A stretch of 64,000 nucleotides of DNA from an uncultured Ruminococcus sp. (GCA_904418845.1 CAJFQC010000005.1:43174-107173); one strand, 5' to 3'; shown: positions 16,817 through 25,769, counted from the stretch's first letter. Made by a program: numbers and translations. The notes: generated from the sequence alone by a model not told the origin.

Positions 16817-17537
16817 ATAATATCCTTCTTTCTTCCATGGCATCTGCCGCTCTGACATTGTAAACAGCGTTTCGCTCGTCCGCCACAAGTCTGCCTGCCG
16901 AGAGGGTGACCACCCGTTTTCTCATGATGGATACCAGTTCCTGATTGTGGCTTGCGACAACAACCGTGACTCCCTGCCTGTTCAGCTCTGACAACAGGCA
17001 CATGATGTCCCATGCGGCGTCAGGATCCAGGTTCGCGGTGGGTTCGTCCGCTAAAAGCAACGTGGGACTGATCACCATGGCCCGCGCCAGCAGCGCCCGC
17101 GCCGCTTCCCCCATAGAGACCTCTCTGGGATAGAAGTCAGATCTGTCCTGGATGCCCATCGCTCTTAACAATCCTTCCACGCGCTTTCTGCCTGCCTTTC
17201 TCTTCTGTTCCGTGGCGATGACAGAGAGGTATACGTTGTCAAACAGCGTCCTGTCCTCCAGCAGTCCGATCCCAGACTGCATGATCCCGATCCGTCTGCG
17301 AAAATACGGCAGCTTTCTTCCTGTAACTGTATCCAGGTCCTCGCCGTTCACCCAGATCTTTCCCGAGTCCGGTCTCTCCTGTGCGCTCATCAGTCTGAGC
17401 AGGGTGCTCTTACCTGCTCCGCTGCGCCCGATAATAAAGACGAATTCTCCGCTCCTGATACGGAAGGAGATATCCTCCACAGCTACCCTGCCGCCCGAAA
17501 ACACTTTGCTTACTTTCTCAAAAACGACTGCATCCAT
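16761..17537 (-). CDS. orphan FtsE-like ABC ATPase in the flagellar cluster
   Basis: 258 aa from the ATG at 17537 (GAGGAG site); a start 18 bases upstream is possible. Walker A GRSGAGKST near 35, Walker B LLLADEPTANLDP near 160, and H-loop ASHNQ near 195 are intact and the length and sequence are FtsE-like. The ABC signature LSGGQ is replaced by SMGEAAR. No FtsX-type or other permease is encoded nearby, unlike ordinary ABC systems. It may act as a soluble ATPase or pair with a permease elsewhere. It lies directly upstream of the nucleotidyltransferase-like gene with a 56-base overlap and 82 bases after the FliT-position gene. Confidence 0.8.
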   Translation of the reverse strand: MDAVVFEKVSKVFSGGRVAVEDISFRIRSGEFVFIIGRSGAGKSTLLRLMSAQERPDSGKIWVNGEDLDTVTGRKLPYFRRRIGIMQSGIGLLEDRTLFDNVYLSVIATEQKRKAGRKRVEGLLRAMGIQDRSDFYPREVSMGEAARALLARAMVISPTLLLADEPTANLDPDAAWDIMCLLSELNRQGVTVVVASHNQELVSIMRKRVVTLSAGRLVADERNAVYNVRAADAMEERRILYEREYGKQNGAVSDQSGS

Positions 17538-17618
17538 ATGTCTCCTCACAATCAAAACAGACCGGAAAGCGTACCGCTTCTTTTATATGAAAAGGAATCG
17601 TTACGCTTCCGGTCATTC

Positions 17619-18044
17619 TTAATTCGAATAAAAAGATCTGTCGCCCGCCAGCCGTGCGCTCACTCGCCTGTCAGACTGCTGCGCGCGCCTTAAAGCTTCT
17701 CTTCTGCCCTTCGCTAAAGAGAAAATGCGTTCCTCTCCTTTCGTCATAGAAAGCGGCGCGCTTCCTCTCTCCAACTCCTCGAACCGCTTCCGGCTGCCGC
17801 CGCTTGCCTTTAACAGAATCTCGCGGTCCCGCCGTATCTTCCCGATCTCATTCATAGCTTCGCCCCTCATCCTGAGGAGCATCCCCATAGCCACCTGATC
17901 GTCGCGGTCGAGCGCCTCTGCCATTTGTCCGGTGAGCTCTTCGACTTCACAGCACTTTCTGTATTCTCTCTGTGCCAGCCCCAGCAGCAGACTCTCTATC
18001 TCTTCCTGCTCCGGCTGACCGGGAGCTTCTTCTGATGGACTCAT
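17619..18044 (-). CDS. small helical protein at the FliT position
   Basis: 141 aa, all-helical and highly charged, with a predicted coiled coil over about 15-110 (KCCEVEELTGQMAEALDRDD) and a basic C-terminus. It follows fliS with a 4-base start/stop overlap. In Firmicutes this place is occupied by FliT, the FliD chaperone, or by FlgN-like chaperones, and size and helical content fit. I see no decisive FliT motif, so it is a positional assignment only. Confidence 0.6.
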   Translation of the reverse strand: MSPSEEAPGQPEQEEIESLLLGLAQREYRKCCEVEELTGQMAEALDRDDQVAMGMLLRMRGEAMNEIGKIRRDREILLKASGGSRKRFEELERGSAPLSMTKGEERIFSLAKGRREALRRAQQSDRRVSARLAGDRSFYSN

Positions 18045-18412
18045 TCACTCACCTTCTTTTCCGCCTCTTTAAACGCATCCCTGAGTTCCTGGACAAGTCG
18101 CTTGAGTTCCCCGATCTGTTCTGTCTTACGCGACGCCTTGATTCTGCCGATCTCCACAAGAAAGAAATCGTACATCCGGTAGAGATCTCTGCTGATCGGA
18201 TAGCCGAAGTCCAGCACGTCTCTGAGATAGCGGATAATCGCCCCAGCCCGCTCGGTCTGAGCGTCGAAGCTCTTATAGTCCTCTTTCTCCAGCAGAAGCT
18301 CGGCTGCGCGCAGCCGCTTGAGCAACTCGTCATAGAGAAGGAGCAGCATCTCACTCTGTGTCATGGTCATGACTGCTTCTTCTTTATATCTCTGGTATGG
18401 ATTTTCTGTCAT
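18041..18412 (-). CDS. fliS: flagellin export chaperone FliS
   Basis: 123 aa from the ATG at 18412, giving the usual start MTENPYQRYKEEAV; a TTG further upstream is in frame but unlikely. The TMTQSEMLLLLYDELLKRL segment is the family core. FliS wraps the C-terminus of unpolymerised flagellin and hands it to FlhA. It starts 24 bases after the fliD stop in the same transcript. Confidence 0.93.
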   Translation of the reverse strand: MTENPYQRYKEEAVMTMTQSEMLLLLYDELLKRLRAAELLLEKEDYKSFDAQTERAGAIIRYLRDVLDFGYPISRDLYRMYDFFLVEIGRIKASRKTEQIGELKRLVQELRDAFKEAEKKVSE

Positions 18413-18435
18413 ATTTCCGGTCTTTCCTTCCCGTA

Positions 18436-20790
18436 TCAAGCCATTAGCTGTGACAGATAGCTGCTCTGGCTGTTCATCTGTGCAACCAGTGTCTCAAGCT
18501 GTGTGAACTGTGAGATATATCGGTCTTGTTCAGTGGTGAGCCGCTCTGTCAGAGTGGCTATTCTGTCATTAATCTCATTGATCTGGTCTAACAGCGCATT
18601 GTCGAGCATGCTGCTTACAGAATGGGTAGATCCCGCCCGCTCCACAAGAATACCTCTTGTAGCGCCGGTCGTAGCCGCGTACTTATCCATGATGTTCTTA
18701 ATATTCGTTACCAGACCGCCTTTTGCAGCATCTCCACTGCCGTCGGCCTGTACTCCTGACGCCAGCAGATTCTTTACTGATTCCGGATCAGACTCCAGCG
18801 CCGCCTTGAGCTTGCTCTCGTCCAGTGTAAGTTTACCGTTGTCCGAATAGTCTGTAGAGACGCTGATCCCGATATCTTCAAGAGCTGACCTGAGACTGTC
18901 CGGTATCGTGAATCGAAGCTCGTTCGCCAGCCCCCTGATGTCTGTGTCCATGAACAGCAGACCTTCTTTGGCTTTCTCTTCCCACAACTTGATCTGATCC
19001 TCGCTCAGATCCGCTTTCTGGCTGGACGTCAGAGGTGAATAGTCTCTGTCCGGCTTCGTAGAAACCTGCGTGTTGACATGCTCCAAGATCTTGTTGAATT
19101 CATCGACCATGGACTTTATAGTCTCAACCGCTGCGTCTGTATCCATTTTTGCCGTAAAGGTCACAGCTTCTGTATCGGGAATCAGGACTCCCTTGTCATC
19201 ATAACCAAACGTGCCGTTTACTGTGATGTTCACTCCGTCCATGCTCACTGTGTTCGTGCCTCTTACGATCTCCGTGACCTGATTGCTACCCGCATACTGT
19301 ACCGCAATGATGGCGTCTTGTCCCGCCTCTACGGTGTAATCTGCACCCTGCACGCCAAAAAGCGCGTCCGCCACATTGCCCGAAACTGTCACATTACCGC
19401 TGGCCCCCTCCTGCGTGGATGTGATAACGAAGCAATCCGTATTCTTCTGATATGAGATGGTCACTCCCGCCTCTTTATCATTGTTTATGGCATTGATAAT
19501 ATCCTGCACCGTACTGTCCGCTGTGATCCCATCAATCTTCTTCCCGTTGATTATAAGTTCCGGTGCAGCGCTGCCGGTCCAGCCGCGCGCAAGCCCTGCC
19601 TCGGAAAGCGTAGCGTTCAGATTCAGCCTGTTTGACTCTCCGTCCTTAATCTGGAAGAGAGAATCTTCGCCTGTCAGATATCCCTGCGATGCAGTAATCG
19701 AGAGTGTCGATGTGGAATCATCCCCGCCCTGTGGAAGTGTCGTCTTAAAAGTAAGGGCCCCGTTACCTCCGTTCGTATTCAGGCCGACTTCAATCCTGCC
19801 TTTGCCGAAGGCACTGTCAAGCTCCTTCTGGAGGTGCGCCTGCACATCGGTCAACGATTTTCCGGTAAGCTCGCTCTCTTCAGGCATCTTAATCCATTTT
19901 ATTGTGCCGTTGTACTCGAAACTGATGGACTGTCCTGCAAGCTGGGAGGCAATGGACTTCTTCTGTACTGCGTTCTCTGCATTGTCGGCCGTCACAGAAG
20001 CGTTTGTAGCTATCTCGATTTTATATTTGCCATTTGCATCTGCACTGAATCCCAGGGCGTCAAGGACACCCGTACTGCCGCCTGTCACGGTAATCGTGTT
20101 GCCCGCGGCATCATTGTTGGTAATTTTCAGTTTACCGCCGTCTACCGAGACGTCCATAACATCTGCCAGAGTCTTTCCGCTTGCCAGATTCACCTCGCCC
20201 AGTGATTTCTCAATAGAAGCCGCAACTTCATCCGGCGTGTCATAAGAATAGCCGTCTCCTCTGCCGAGAGTCACCGTATATTTTGTATTACCGTATTTGA
20301 TATATATCTTGCCGCCGCCCACAACATTGACATCCGTCATATCGTCTAAATTCATGGAGATTTCTCCAAGTGTAAGCGTCCTGTCGGAAACATTAGTTGT
20401 TGAGTTGAGGGAAGCCGCCTTGGCCAACTGCTTCACTCCGAGCACTGTCATAAGATCCGCGGTGCTTGTGGAGCCGGTGACGGATACATATTTGCTGTTC
20501 ACGCCGTTCGCCGTTATGTTTGTGCGTCCGTAGAACGCTGAGCTGAGCAGGTTTGTCGAGGATGAGTAGGAGGTATACTTCTGTGTAAAATCATAGATCA
20601 TATCCGTGATAGTCCGGATCGCCTCCTGCTCCCACTCCAGCTTCGTCTTCTGCTGATTTGCCTTGTCAATCTTGGCCTGAGTGCCCGACGTGAGCTGCTC
20701 GATCAGTGTGTCTCTGTCCAGCCCGCTGGCAAGTCCTCCATATCCTCTGATAGTGCTTGTACTTGATGTAAGTGCGTCTATTGATGCCAT
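18436..20790 (-). CDS. fliD: flagellar filament cap FliD (HAP2)
   Basis: 784 aa, long for the family. N-terminal FliD domain (LASGLDRDTLIEQLTSGTQA; VLGVKQLAKAASLNS), a long variable middle with several flagellin-IN-like repeats (about 160-480), and the FliD C-terminal domain with LKAALESDPESVKNLLASG, ending in a coiled coil (ATLTERLTTEQDRYISQF) and QSSYLSQLMA. Pentameric cap under which flagellin is inserted. A perfect sigma-28 promoter sits 60 bases upstream, and fliS follows. Confidence 0.95.
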   Translation of the reverse strand: MASIDALTSSTSTIRGYGGLASGLDRDTLIEQLTSGTQAKIDKANQQKTKLEWEQEAIRTITDMIYDFTQKYTSYSSSTNLLSSAFYGRTNITANGVNSKYVSVTGSTSTADLMTVLGVKQLAKAASLNSTTNVSDRTLTLGEISMNLDDMTDVNVVGGGKIYIKYGNTKYTVTLGRGDGYSYDTPDEVAASIEKSLGEVNLASGKTLADVMDVSVDGGKLKITNNDAAGNTITVTGGSTGVLDALGFSADANGKYKIEIATNASVTADNAENAVQKKSIASQLAGQSISFEYNGTIKWIKMPEESELTGKSLTDVQAHLQKELDSAFGKGRIEVGLNTNGGNGALTFKTTLPQGGDDSTSTLSITASQGYLTGEDSLFQIKDGESNRLNLNATLSEAGLARGWTGSAAPELIINGKKIDGITADSTVQDIINAINNDKEAGVTISYQKNTDCFVITSTQEGASGNVTVSGNVADALFGVQGADYTVEAGQDAIIAVQYAGSNQVTEIVRGTNTVSMDGVNITVNGTFGYDDKGVLIPDTEAVTFTAKMDTDAAVETIKSMVDEFNKILEHVNTQVSTKPDRDYSPLTSSQKADLSEDQIKLWEEKAKEGLLFMDTDIRGLANELRFTIPDSLRSALEDIGISVSTDYSDNGKLTLDESKLKAALESDPESVKNLLASGVQADGSGDAAKGGLVTNIKNIMDKYAATTGATRGILVERAGSTHSVSSMLDNALLDQINEINDRIATLTERLTTEQDRYISQFTQLETLVAQMNSQSSYLSQLMA

Positions 20791-20850
20791 AATATCATCT
20801 CCTTTACCTTAACGATCTTATTCTATGATGATCCTGTTTATCTGTTATAA

Positions 20851-20879
20851 TTATCGGCAGAATCGTTTCTTTCATTAAG
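20851..20879 (-). promoter_or_regulatory. sigma-28 (SigD) promoter of fliD-fliS
   Basis: Minus strand: CTTAAT (20879-20874), 15-base spacer, perfect GCCGATAA (20858-20851). The -35 overlaps the stop codon of the ComFB-domain gene, so the superoperon and the fliD operon are back-to-back on the same strand. Confidence 0.82.
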
Positions 20880-21606
20880 GTTTTTCGAGAAATTCACTTT
20901 TTTCAGCGGAGTGGTGCGGATTTGCCTGAACCGTCATACATGCTTTTGTCACCTCGACAGCGACCAGACCCGCATATTTCACCGTATAAAAGTTCATCAG
21001 AGGAGACATCGCATTCTTGTTGATAACCACATATTTCGGCGGAAGCCCCGTGAGGGCGAGAGCGGTCACATCCGCAAGACACCGGCTGCATCCGCAAAGA
21101 TGAAACTGCCTGATGTAGCGCGGCGCTCTCTCCTTTACAAGTCTTTCCATTACGTTAACTGTCACAAAATCATCTTCCGGCCCGCTGTCCGCTTCTGCTC
21201 TCGCGGCGTCAGGCGCGTCTGTATGTCCGGAGCGTGTCTCTCTTCCTTCTTCCTGCCCTTTCGGGAAAGCGCAGGAAGGAGGATTGACCACGTTTTCCTG
21301 TTCCTTCTCCGATTCTTTCGCTTCCTCCGCACACTTAGCTTCCTGTGTGCGCTGCTCCTCCTCTGTACGGAGTTCCTCCTCCAAGGAAGCTTTGATAGCG
21401 TCTGCGACAGAGCCGCTTCCCCTGCGGACTACGGATACTCCCGGAATTTTCTCGCTGCTTTTTTCCTCCGCCTGCTTTTCAGCCCGGATTTCTTTTTCTT
21501 GTTTTGCCTTTTCTGTGCTTTCCTCTGTAACGCCGTCCTCAGGCTTTTTCACCCCGTTTGAGAGCAGGTTCAGCACATGTGTCGTCTTGTTTGTCTTTCT
21601 GCTCAT
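20875..21606 (-). CDS. ComFB-domain protein with a long charged N-terminus
   Basis: 243 aa from the ATG at 21606, overlapping the parA stop by 4 bases. Residues 1-150 are low complexity, Glu/Lys/Ala-rich (likely disordered), with an LNLLSNGVKKPEDG start. The last 90 residues are a ComFB domain: a VTVNVMERLVKE helix, the CGCSRCLADVTALAL metal-site segment, and LPPKYVV. ComFB domains were named from Bacillus late-competence operons, and in cyanobacteria they have been reported as c-di-GMP receptors. Coupled translation with a ParA ATPase and an EAL/HDOD gene suggests a c-di-GMP-linked unit. Function here is inferred. Confidence 0.82.
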   Translation of the reverse strand: MSRKTNKTTHVLNLLSNGVKKPEDGVTEESTEKAKQEKEIRAEKQAEEKSSEKIPGVSVVRRGSGSVADAIKASLEEELRTEEEQRTQEAKCAEEAKESEKEQENVVNPPSCAFPKGQEEGRETRSGHTDAPDAARAEADSGPEDDFVTVNVMERLVKERAPRYIRQFHLCGCSRCLADVTALALTGLPPKYVVINKNAMSPLMNFYTVKYAGLVAVEVTKACMTVQANPHHSAEKSEFLEKP

Positions 21607-22388
21607 AAGTGTTTCTCCTGCCGCCCGATCCGCTCCAGCACCTCGTTTACGAAGCACTCATAATCTTTCGCCGGATTCGACCTGGGCGCGTATTCAAAGA
21701 TATTCTCTCCGTGAGCCGGAGCCTCTGCAGCCGCCACTCCTGCGCGGATCTTCGTGTCAAACAGGGCCGTCTGCGTCTGTGCCGCCACAGTCTCTGCCAT
21801 CTCAAGGACATCCTTTGCCAGGCGTGTCCGCCTGTTGTACTTGGTCAGCAGTATCCCCAGCACCTCAAGCTGTGGATTTACAGACGACTTCACCCCCGCG
21901 ACTGTCTCCTGAAGCTGTATCAGTCCCACAAGGCTTAATATCTCTGAGGCCATCGGTATGACCAGGTAATCAGAAGCGGCATAGGCGTTCATCGTCAGTA
22001 TATTGAGCGACGGCGGCGTATCTATTACCACAAAGTCGTAATCCCGCGCCACTTCCTCCAGGCTTTCTTTTAGAAGCGTTACTCTGTTCGCTGTCTGCAG
22101 CTCGATCTCAGCCTGACTGAGCAGGATATTAGACGGTACCACATCGCACACTCCCGCGCTGCGCAGGGCATGGCTTAAAGGAAGCCTGTTCTTGAGTACC
22201 TCATAGATCGTGGAGGCGCTTTCTGTCTCGATGTCAAGCCCCAAGCTGAATCCAAGATTGCCCTGAGGATCCAGGTCGACTGCCAGCACTCTTTTATCCT
22301 TTGCCGCAAGGCCTGCCGCAAGCGCCGCTGTTGTGGTCGTTTTGCCGACACCGCCTTTCTGATTAGTCAATACAATCGTAACTGCCAC
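21603..22388 (-). CDS. ParA/Soj-type ATPase
   Basis: 261 aa. Deviant Walker A KGGVGKTTTTAALAAGLA at about 11-28, LAVDLDPQGNLGFSLG (switch I) and VIDTPPSLNILTMNA (switch II) mark it as a Soj/ParA, not a FlhG/MinD with a membrane-binding C-terminal helix. ParA proteins position cargo such as plasmids, chromosomes or chemoreceptor arrays by ATP-driven patterns. No ParB/Spo0J gene is next to it; the partner could be the ComFB-domain protein, whose start codon overlaps the parA stop. FlhF/FlhG are missing from the locus, so it could serve flagellar or array placement (inference). Confidence 0.88.
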   Translation of the reverse strand: MAVTIVLTNQKGGVGKTTTTAALAAGLAAKDKRVLAVDLDPQGNLGFSLGLDIETESASTIYEVLKNRLPLSHALRSAGVCDVVPSNILLSQAEIELQTANRVTLLKESLEEVARDYDFVVIDTPPSLNILTMNAYAASDYLVIPMASEILSLVGLIQLQETVAGVKSSVNPQLEVLGILLTKYNRRTRLAKDVLEMAETVAAQTQTALFDTKIRAGVAAAEAPAHGENIFEYAPRSNPAKDYECFVNEVLERIGRQEKHL

Positions 22389-22400
22389 TTTTTTCCTCCT

Positions 22401-23711
22401 TTACCGCAGGACATCTTCGAGCTTTTCACCCGGCTCCTCCGTTTTTGGCGCGAACAGGCTGGCTTCGCCCGGTCTTGTATACTCTCCGGTCAGGTTATCC
22501 CACACTGTGCTTACCTCTTCCACACAGTTTATATATATCTGGGAAAGCTGAGACGTCTGGACGCCCAGCTCATCCGCTACCTGCTGGCATCTCTTCCAGT
22601 CCGCTTTCTCGTAGCAGATCACCAGATCCAGCAGTTTTCCTGCATCTCCATCCCTGCTGATGAGCGCCTTTTTGATATCCTCGCTGATCGGAATCTCGGT
22701 GAGGATATCCTGGATCGTTGCGTCCACCATATATTCTAAGGTAGAGAACATCCCCATCATATACGCCTCGGTAGGCGTGATGAATTTCATATTTGTGCTT
22801 GTGATGAGCTCTTCCGCGAATTTTGCCCTGAGGAAAGAAAGCCGCAGAATCTCATCTGCTCCCTCGCTCTCATCCCCGCGCAGACTGAGCATGTATACCC
22901 ACTGGCGAAGCTGTCCGATGCCCATTGTCATGACCGCCTGCTGTATGGACGCTGTTCTGCGGCGCAGAGCGTAGTAAGCGGAGTTGACCAGTTTCAAGAT
23001 AGAATAGCTCAGTCCTGCGTCGCGGCTTATGATCTCCTCGATCTCTGTCACATCCGGCTCCTCTTTTGAGAGCGCCACAATGAGCTGGAAGAAATTACCT
23101 TGCAGATAGCTGATTTTTTCCTCTTTTACATAGAGTGTCTCCGCAATATAATTACCCTCGATGTAATCCGCTTTCATTTCAAGCGCCTTCTCGTATTCCT
23201 CTTTTGTGTCCACATCCGTTATGATGCACTTTTTCCCGAACCCATGCGCCATGTTGATGACATTTTCAATGGAAGTCTGTTCCTTGGAAGTAAGAGACTC
23301 TTTCATTTTCAGACGCACATAATCCGCATAGTCGAGCATGCTGAAGTATTTGGGTGAGAACTGAAAATCATTAATCGCAAAACGGTACCCTGCCTTGTGG
23401 AACTTCTCTATGATAGGCATTGCCAGCGGGTGAATAATCAGGTTGTCTCCTATCTGGATGATTACCTTATCTTTCTGGAATATCTTCGGTGTATTCCTGA
23501 GAAGAAGCGACGGGGTGAATGTCAGAAATATCTGTTTATCCTTAAATATCTTGCCGCTGTTGTTCATAAGGAATCCGGCGATCGTATCCGCCGCAGTGTT
23601 CTCCTGCGTGCCGTACAGGCCCTCTCCTCCCTCATCAAACAGGAGCTCATACCCCAGTATTGTGTCCGCTTCTGCGGCTTTTATTGCACGTTTCACTACA
23701 AAATGTTTCAT
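22401..23711 (-). CDS. EAL-HDOD protein (YuxH-like), EAL part degenerate
   Basis: 436 aa. Residues 1-200 are an EAL-type barrel in which the E-A-L and other metal-binding residues are not conserved (YELLFDEGGEGL at the start, YIEGNYI near the end), so hydrolysis of c-di-GMP is unlikely. Residues 200-400 are an HDOD domain (FFQLIVALS; LSYSILKLVNSAYY; AVMTMGIGQLRQW). Such fusions act as c-di-GMP-related or stress signalling adaptors. The ATG at 23711 overlaps the cheV stop by 4 bases, linking it to the chemotaxis genes upstream and to parA downstream. Confidence 0.85.
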   Translation of the reverse strand: MKHFVVKRAIKAAEADTILGYELLFDEGGEGLYGTQENTAADTIAGFLMNNSGKIFKDKQIFLTFTPSLLLRNTPKIFQKDKVIIQIGDNLIIHPLAMPIIEKFHKAGYRFAINDFQFSPKYFSMLDYADYVRLKMKESLTSKEQTSIENVINMAHGFGKKCIITDVDTKEEYEKALEMKADYIEGNYIAETLYVKEEKISYLQGNFFQLIVALSKEEPDVTEIEEIISRDAGLSYSILKLVNSAYYALRRRTASIQQAVMTMGIGQLRQWVYMLSLRGDESEGADEILRLSFLRAKFAEELITSTNMKFITPTEAYMMGMFSTLEYMVDATIQDILTEIPISEDIKKALISRDGDAGKLLDLVICYEKADWKRCQQVADELGVQTSQLSQIYINCVEEVSTVWDNLTGEYTRPGEASLFAPKTEEPGEKLEDVLR

Positions 23712-24628
23712 CCGTTCTTCCTCCTTTCAAGCAAACCGTCTATAACGGATACAAGATGTCCGATCTCCGGTTTGGAGAGCTGTTCGTCTGCTCCCACTTC
23801 CCTTCCTTTTACCTCCATCTGCTCATTGATAAGAGATGAGAAGATAATCACCGGAATCTGTTGTAATTTTTTGTCGGTCTTGATCAGTTTTGTCAGATGA
23901 TGTCCGTCCATCTCCGGCATCTCTATATCTGTGATGATCAAAGAAACTTTCTGATCCAGGTCTGAGTCGTCGCGTATCTCAGTTAAGTAGTCCCACGCCT
24001 CCTGCCCGTTGTTGAACTTCCTTATATTCACATACCCTGCCTTGTTAAGCGACTCTTCCACCATCTTTGAAAGAAGAAACGAGTCCTCGGCAAATACGAT
24101 CGGTGAACTGTTCCTCTGATCCTCTGACACTTTTGACACTTCGTTAAGCTGGATGCCCGTCTCAGGGGCAATCTCCGCCACGATTTTCTCGAAGTCCAGT
24201 ATTGTAATCAGATCGCTGTCGCACTGTGCGATTCCTGTTGCAATCCCTTCCTCCTGGCCGCTGTTGAGCGTTTTGTCCGGCTTGCGGATATCGGCCCAGG
24301 ATATCCTCTTAATGCCGACCACTGTGTTTACGCGGAAAGCAATGTTCATCTTATTAAAATTCGTAATGATAAACAGGTCTTTCTCGGCGGGAGTCGTCGG
24401 TTTGCCGCTCAGATAATATGGCAGATCCACCACGGTCAGCATGATGTCCCTCGGCTTGAAAATTCCCTCCACCGCCGGATCAGAGTGAGGGATAGGTTTT
24501 ACTTTAGCCGACATCATGATCTCTTTTACCTTGGCTACATTGATCCCATAAAGTTCTCCGTAAATCGTAAATTCCATAATTTCGATTTCATTTGTGCCTG
24601 ACTCCAGTAAAATTGATGTTTCTGACAT
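23708..24628 (-). CDS. cheV: chemotaxis coupling protein CheV
   Basis: 306 aa from the ATG at 24628 (GGAGG site). Residues 10-165 are a CheW-like domain that couples receptors to CheA; residues 175-300 are a response-regulator receiver with phosphoacceptor aspartate in LIITDIEMPEMDG near 245 and the conserved lysine in QLSKPE. Phosphorylation of CheV contributes to adaptation. It follows cheD with a 26-base gap from 24655 and is translationally tied to the EAL-HDOD gene. Confidence 0.94.
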   Translation of the reverse strand: MSETSILLESGTNEIEIMEFTIYGELYGINVAKVKEIMMSAKVKPIPHSDPAVEGIFKPRDIMLTVVDLPYYLSGKPTTPAEKDLFIITNFNKMNIAFRVNTVVGIKRISWADIRKPDKTLNSGQEEGIATGIAQCDSDLITILDFEKIVAEIAPETGIQLNEVSKVSEDQRNSSPIVFAEDSFLLSKMVEESLNKAGYVNIRKFNNGQEAWDYLTEIRDDSDLDQKVSLIITDIEMPEMDGHHLTKLIKTDKKLQQIPVIIFSSLINEQMEVKGREVGADEQLSKPEIGHLVSVIDGLLERRKNG

Positions 24629-24654
24629 TTCCTTTCCTCCCTTTCTGGTCGCTG

Positions 24655-25131
24655 TCATAATATAATCTCATTGCGGCCCATCGTACGAACCCTGACGGTT
24701 CCGGTGCTGACATCCATCAGCATTGTCCTTGCGTAGTTTTTTCCTACGTCTTCGCCCTGTATGCGTATCTGCTGCGCCGCCAGCTCTTCCCGCACACTGG
24801 CTATATTTCTTTCCCCGATGTTTCCGATCGGCCCGGTCATCTGGAACATCTGCGCTCCTCCGGCAATCTTACAGACATACCTTCTGCTTATCCCGCCGTA
24901 TGCCGCCATCTTCCTGATCATCTCCCGTATGCCGGTATCGGCGAATTTAAATGGCGTAGCCGCTCCCTGGTCCCCGGCTTTTGGCAGCATGATATGGAGA
25001 AGTCCGCCCAGCTTGATCACGGGATCGTACAATGTAATCCCTATGCAGGAGCCGAGCGCATATGTGATCAGTGTGCCCGACTGCCTGAGAACTTTCATAT
25101 CCCCTATGCCTATCTTAATTTCCTCTCTCAT
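24655..25131 (-). CDS. cheD: chemoreceptor glutamine deamidase CheD
   Basis: 158 aa. The cysteine protease-like site is complete: Cys in LGSCIGITLYDP near 29 and His in GGLLHIMLP near 47. It deamidates receptor glutamines and binds CheC to control its phosphatase. The start overlaps cheC by 17 bases. Confidence 0.94.
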   Translation of the reverse strand: MREEIKIGIGDMKVLRQSGTLITYALGSCIGITLYDPVIKLGGLLHIMLPKAGDQGAATPFKFADTGIREMIRKMAAYGGISRRYVCKIAGGAQMFQMTGPIGNIGERNIASVREELAAQQIRIQGEDVGKNYARTMLMDVSTGTVRVRTMGRNEIIL

Positions 25132-25768
25132 ATACAGCCCCCAGTTTCTGCATCAGCACATTGAGAGACTCGATCTCCGGCATCATCAGGATCGTGCTGT
25201 TAAGTCTCTTCTGATCTACCAGGAGCTGTCCGTCGATCAGGAGCAGCTTATCTGTAACATAGCCGAACTCCACCATAGGAACGCTCAGTATCCCGCCAAG
25301 CATATTGACAGATACGCCCGGAACGCTCAGCTTGATCCGTATGCCGGCAAGCTGGGATATGGCGTTTGCGTAAGATGAAATAATAATATTTCCCACCTCT
25401 GTCAGAACCGAGATCTCCATCTCCGATAATTCTTCATAGCACTCCACCGTCTGCCCGAGCATCTTGCTCAATACTTCGTTTATAAAGTCCAGCCGCAGCA
25501 GAAAAAGCATAATCCCCTCTATGTCTCCCGACATCTGGGTCAGAACCGCGGCAACGCCCTCTTCCGGATCTCCCATCTTGTCTATGGACTCCGTATATCC
25601 AAGAAGGTTGATCTCCGGTATGGTCATCCTCACTTCCCTGCCGAGCATATTTGCCAGCGAAGTAGCCGCATACCCAGTCCCTATGCTTGCTATTTCACGT
25701 ATGATATCCAGCTCCTCCGCGCCCATCTCTTCGTAACTTTGAATTTTCATCTCAATGTCCTCGCTCAC
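25115..25768 (-). CDS. cheC: CheY-P phosphatase CheC
   Basis: 217 aa with the two CheC half-sites. The second, LTEVGNIIISSYANAIS near 125, has the E-x-x-N pair. In the first, IIREIASIGTGYAATSL near 25, the asparagine is serine (EIAS), so only one half-site may be active. It removes phosphate from CheY-P and partners with CheD. It begins 1 base after the flgG-family gene stop region, within the superoperon. Confidence 0.9.
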   Translation of the reverse strand: MSEDIEMKIQSYEEMGAEELDIIREIASIGTGYAATSLANMLGREVRMTIPEINLLGYTESIDKMGDPEEGVAAVLTQMSGDIEGIMLFLLRLDFINEVLSKMLGQTVECYEELSEMEISVLTEVGNIIISSYANAISQLAGIRIKLSVPGVSVNMLGGILSVPMVEFGYVTDKLLLIDGQLLVDQKRLNSTILMMPEIESLNVLMQKLGAVYERGN

Positions 25769-25769
25769 T

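Noticed and set aside
19457..20245. 262-codon plus-strand open frame
   Set aside because: Antisense to fliD with no recognisable domain and no ribosome site.
24285..24320. GCCGATAT-like box inside cheV
   Set aside because: The -10-like match lacks a CTTAAT-type -35 at the right distance and lies inside a gene.
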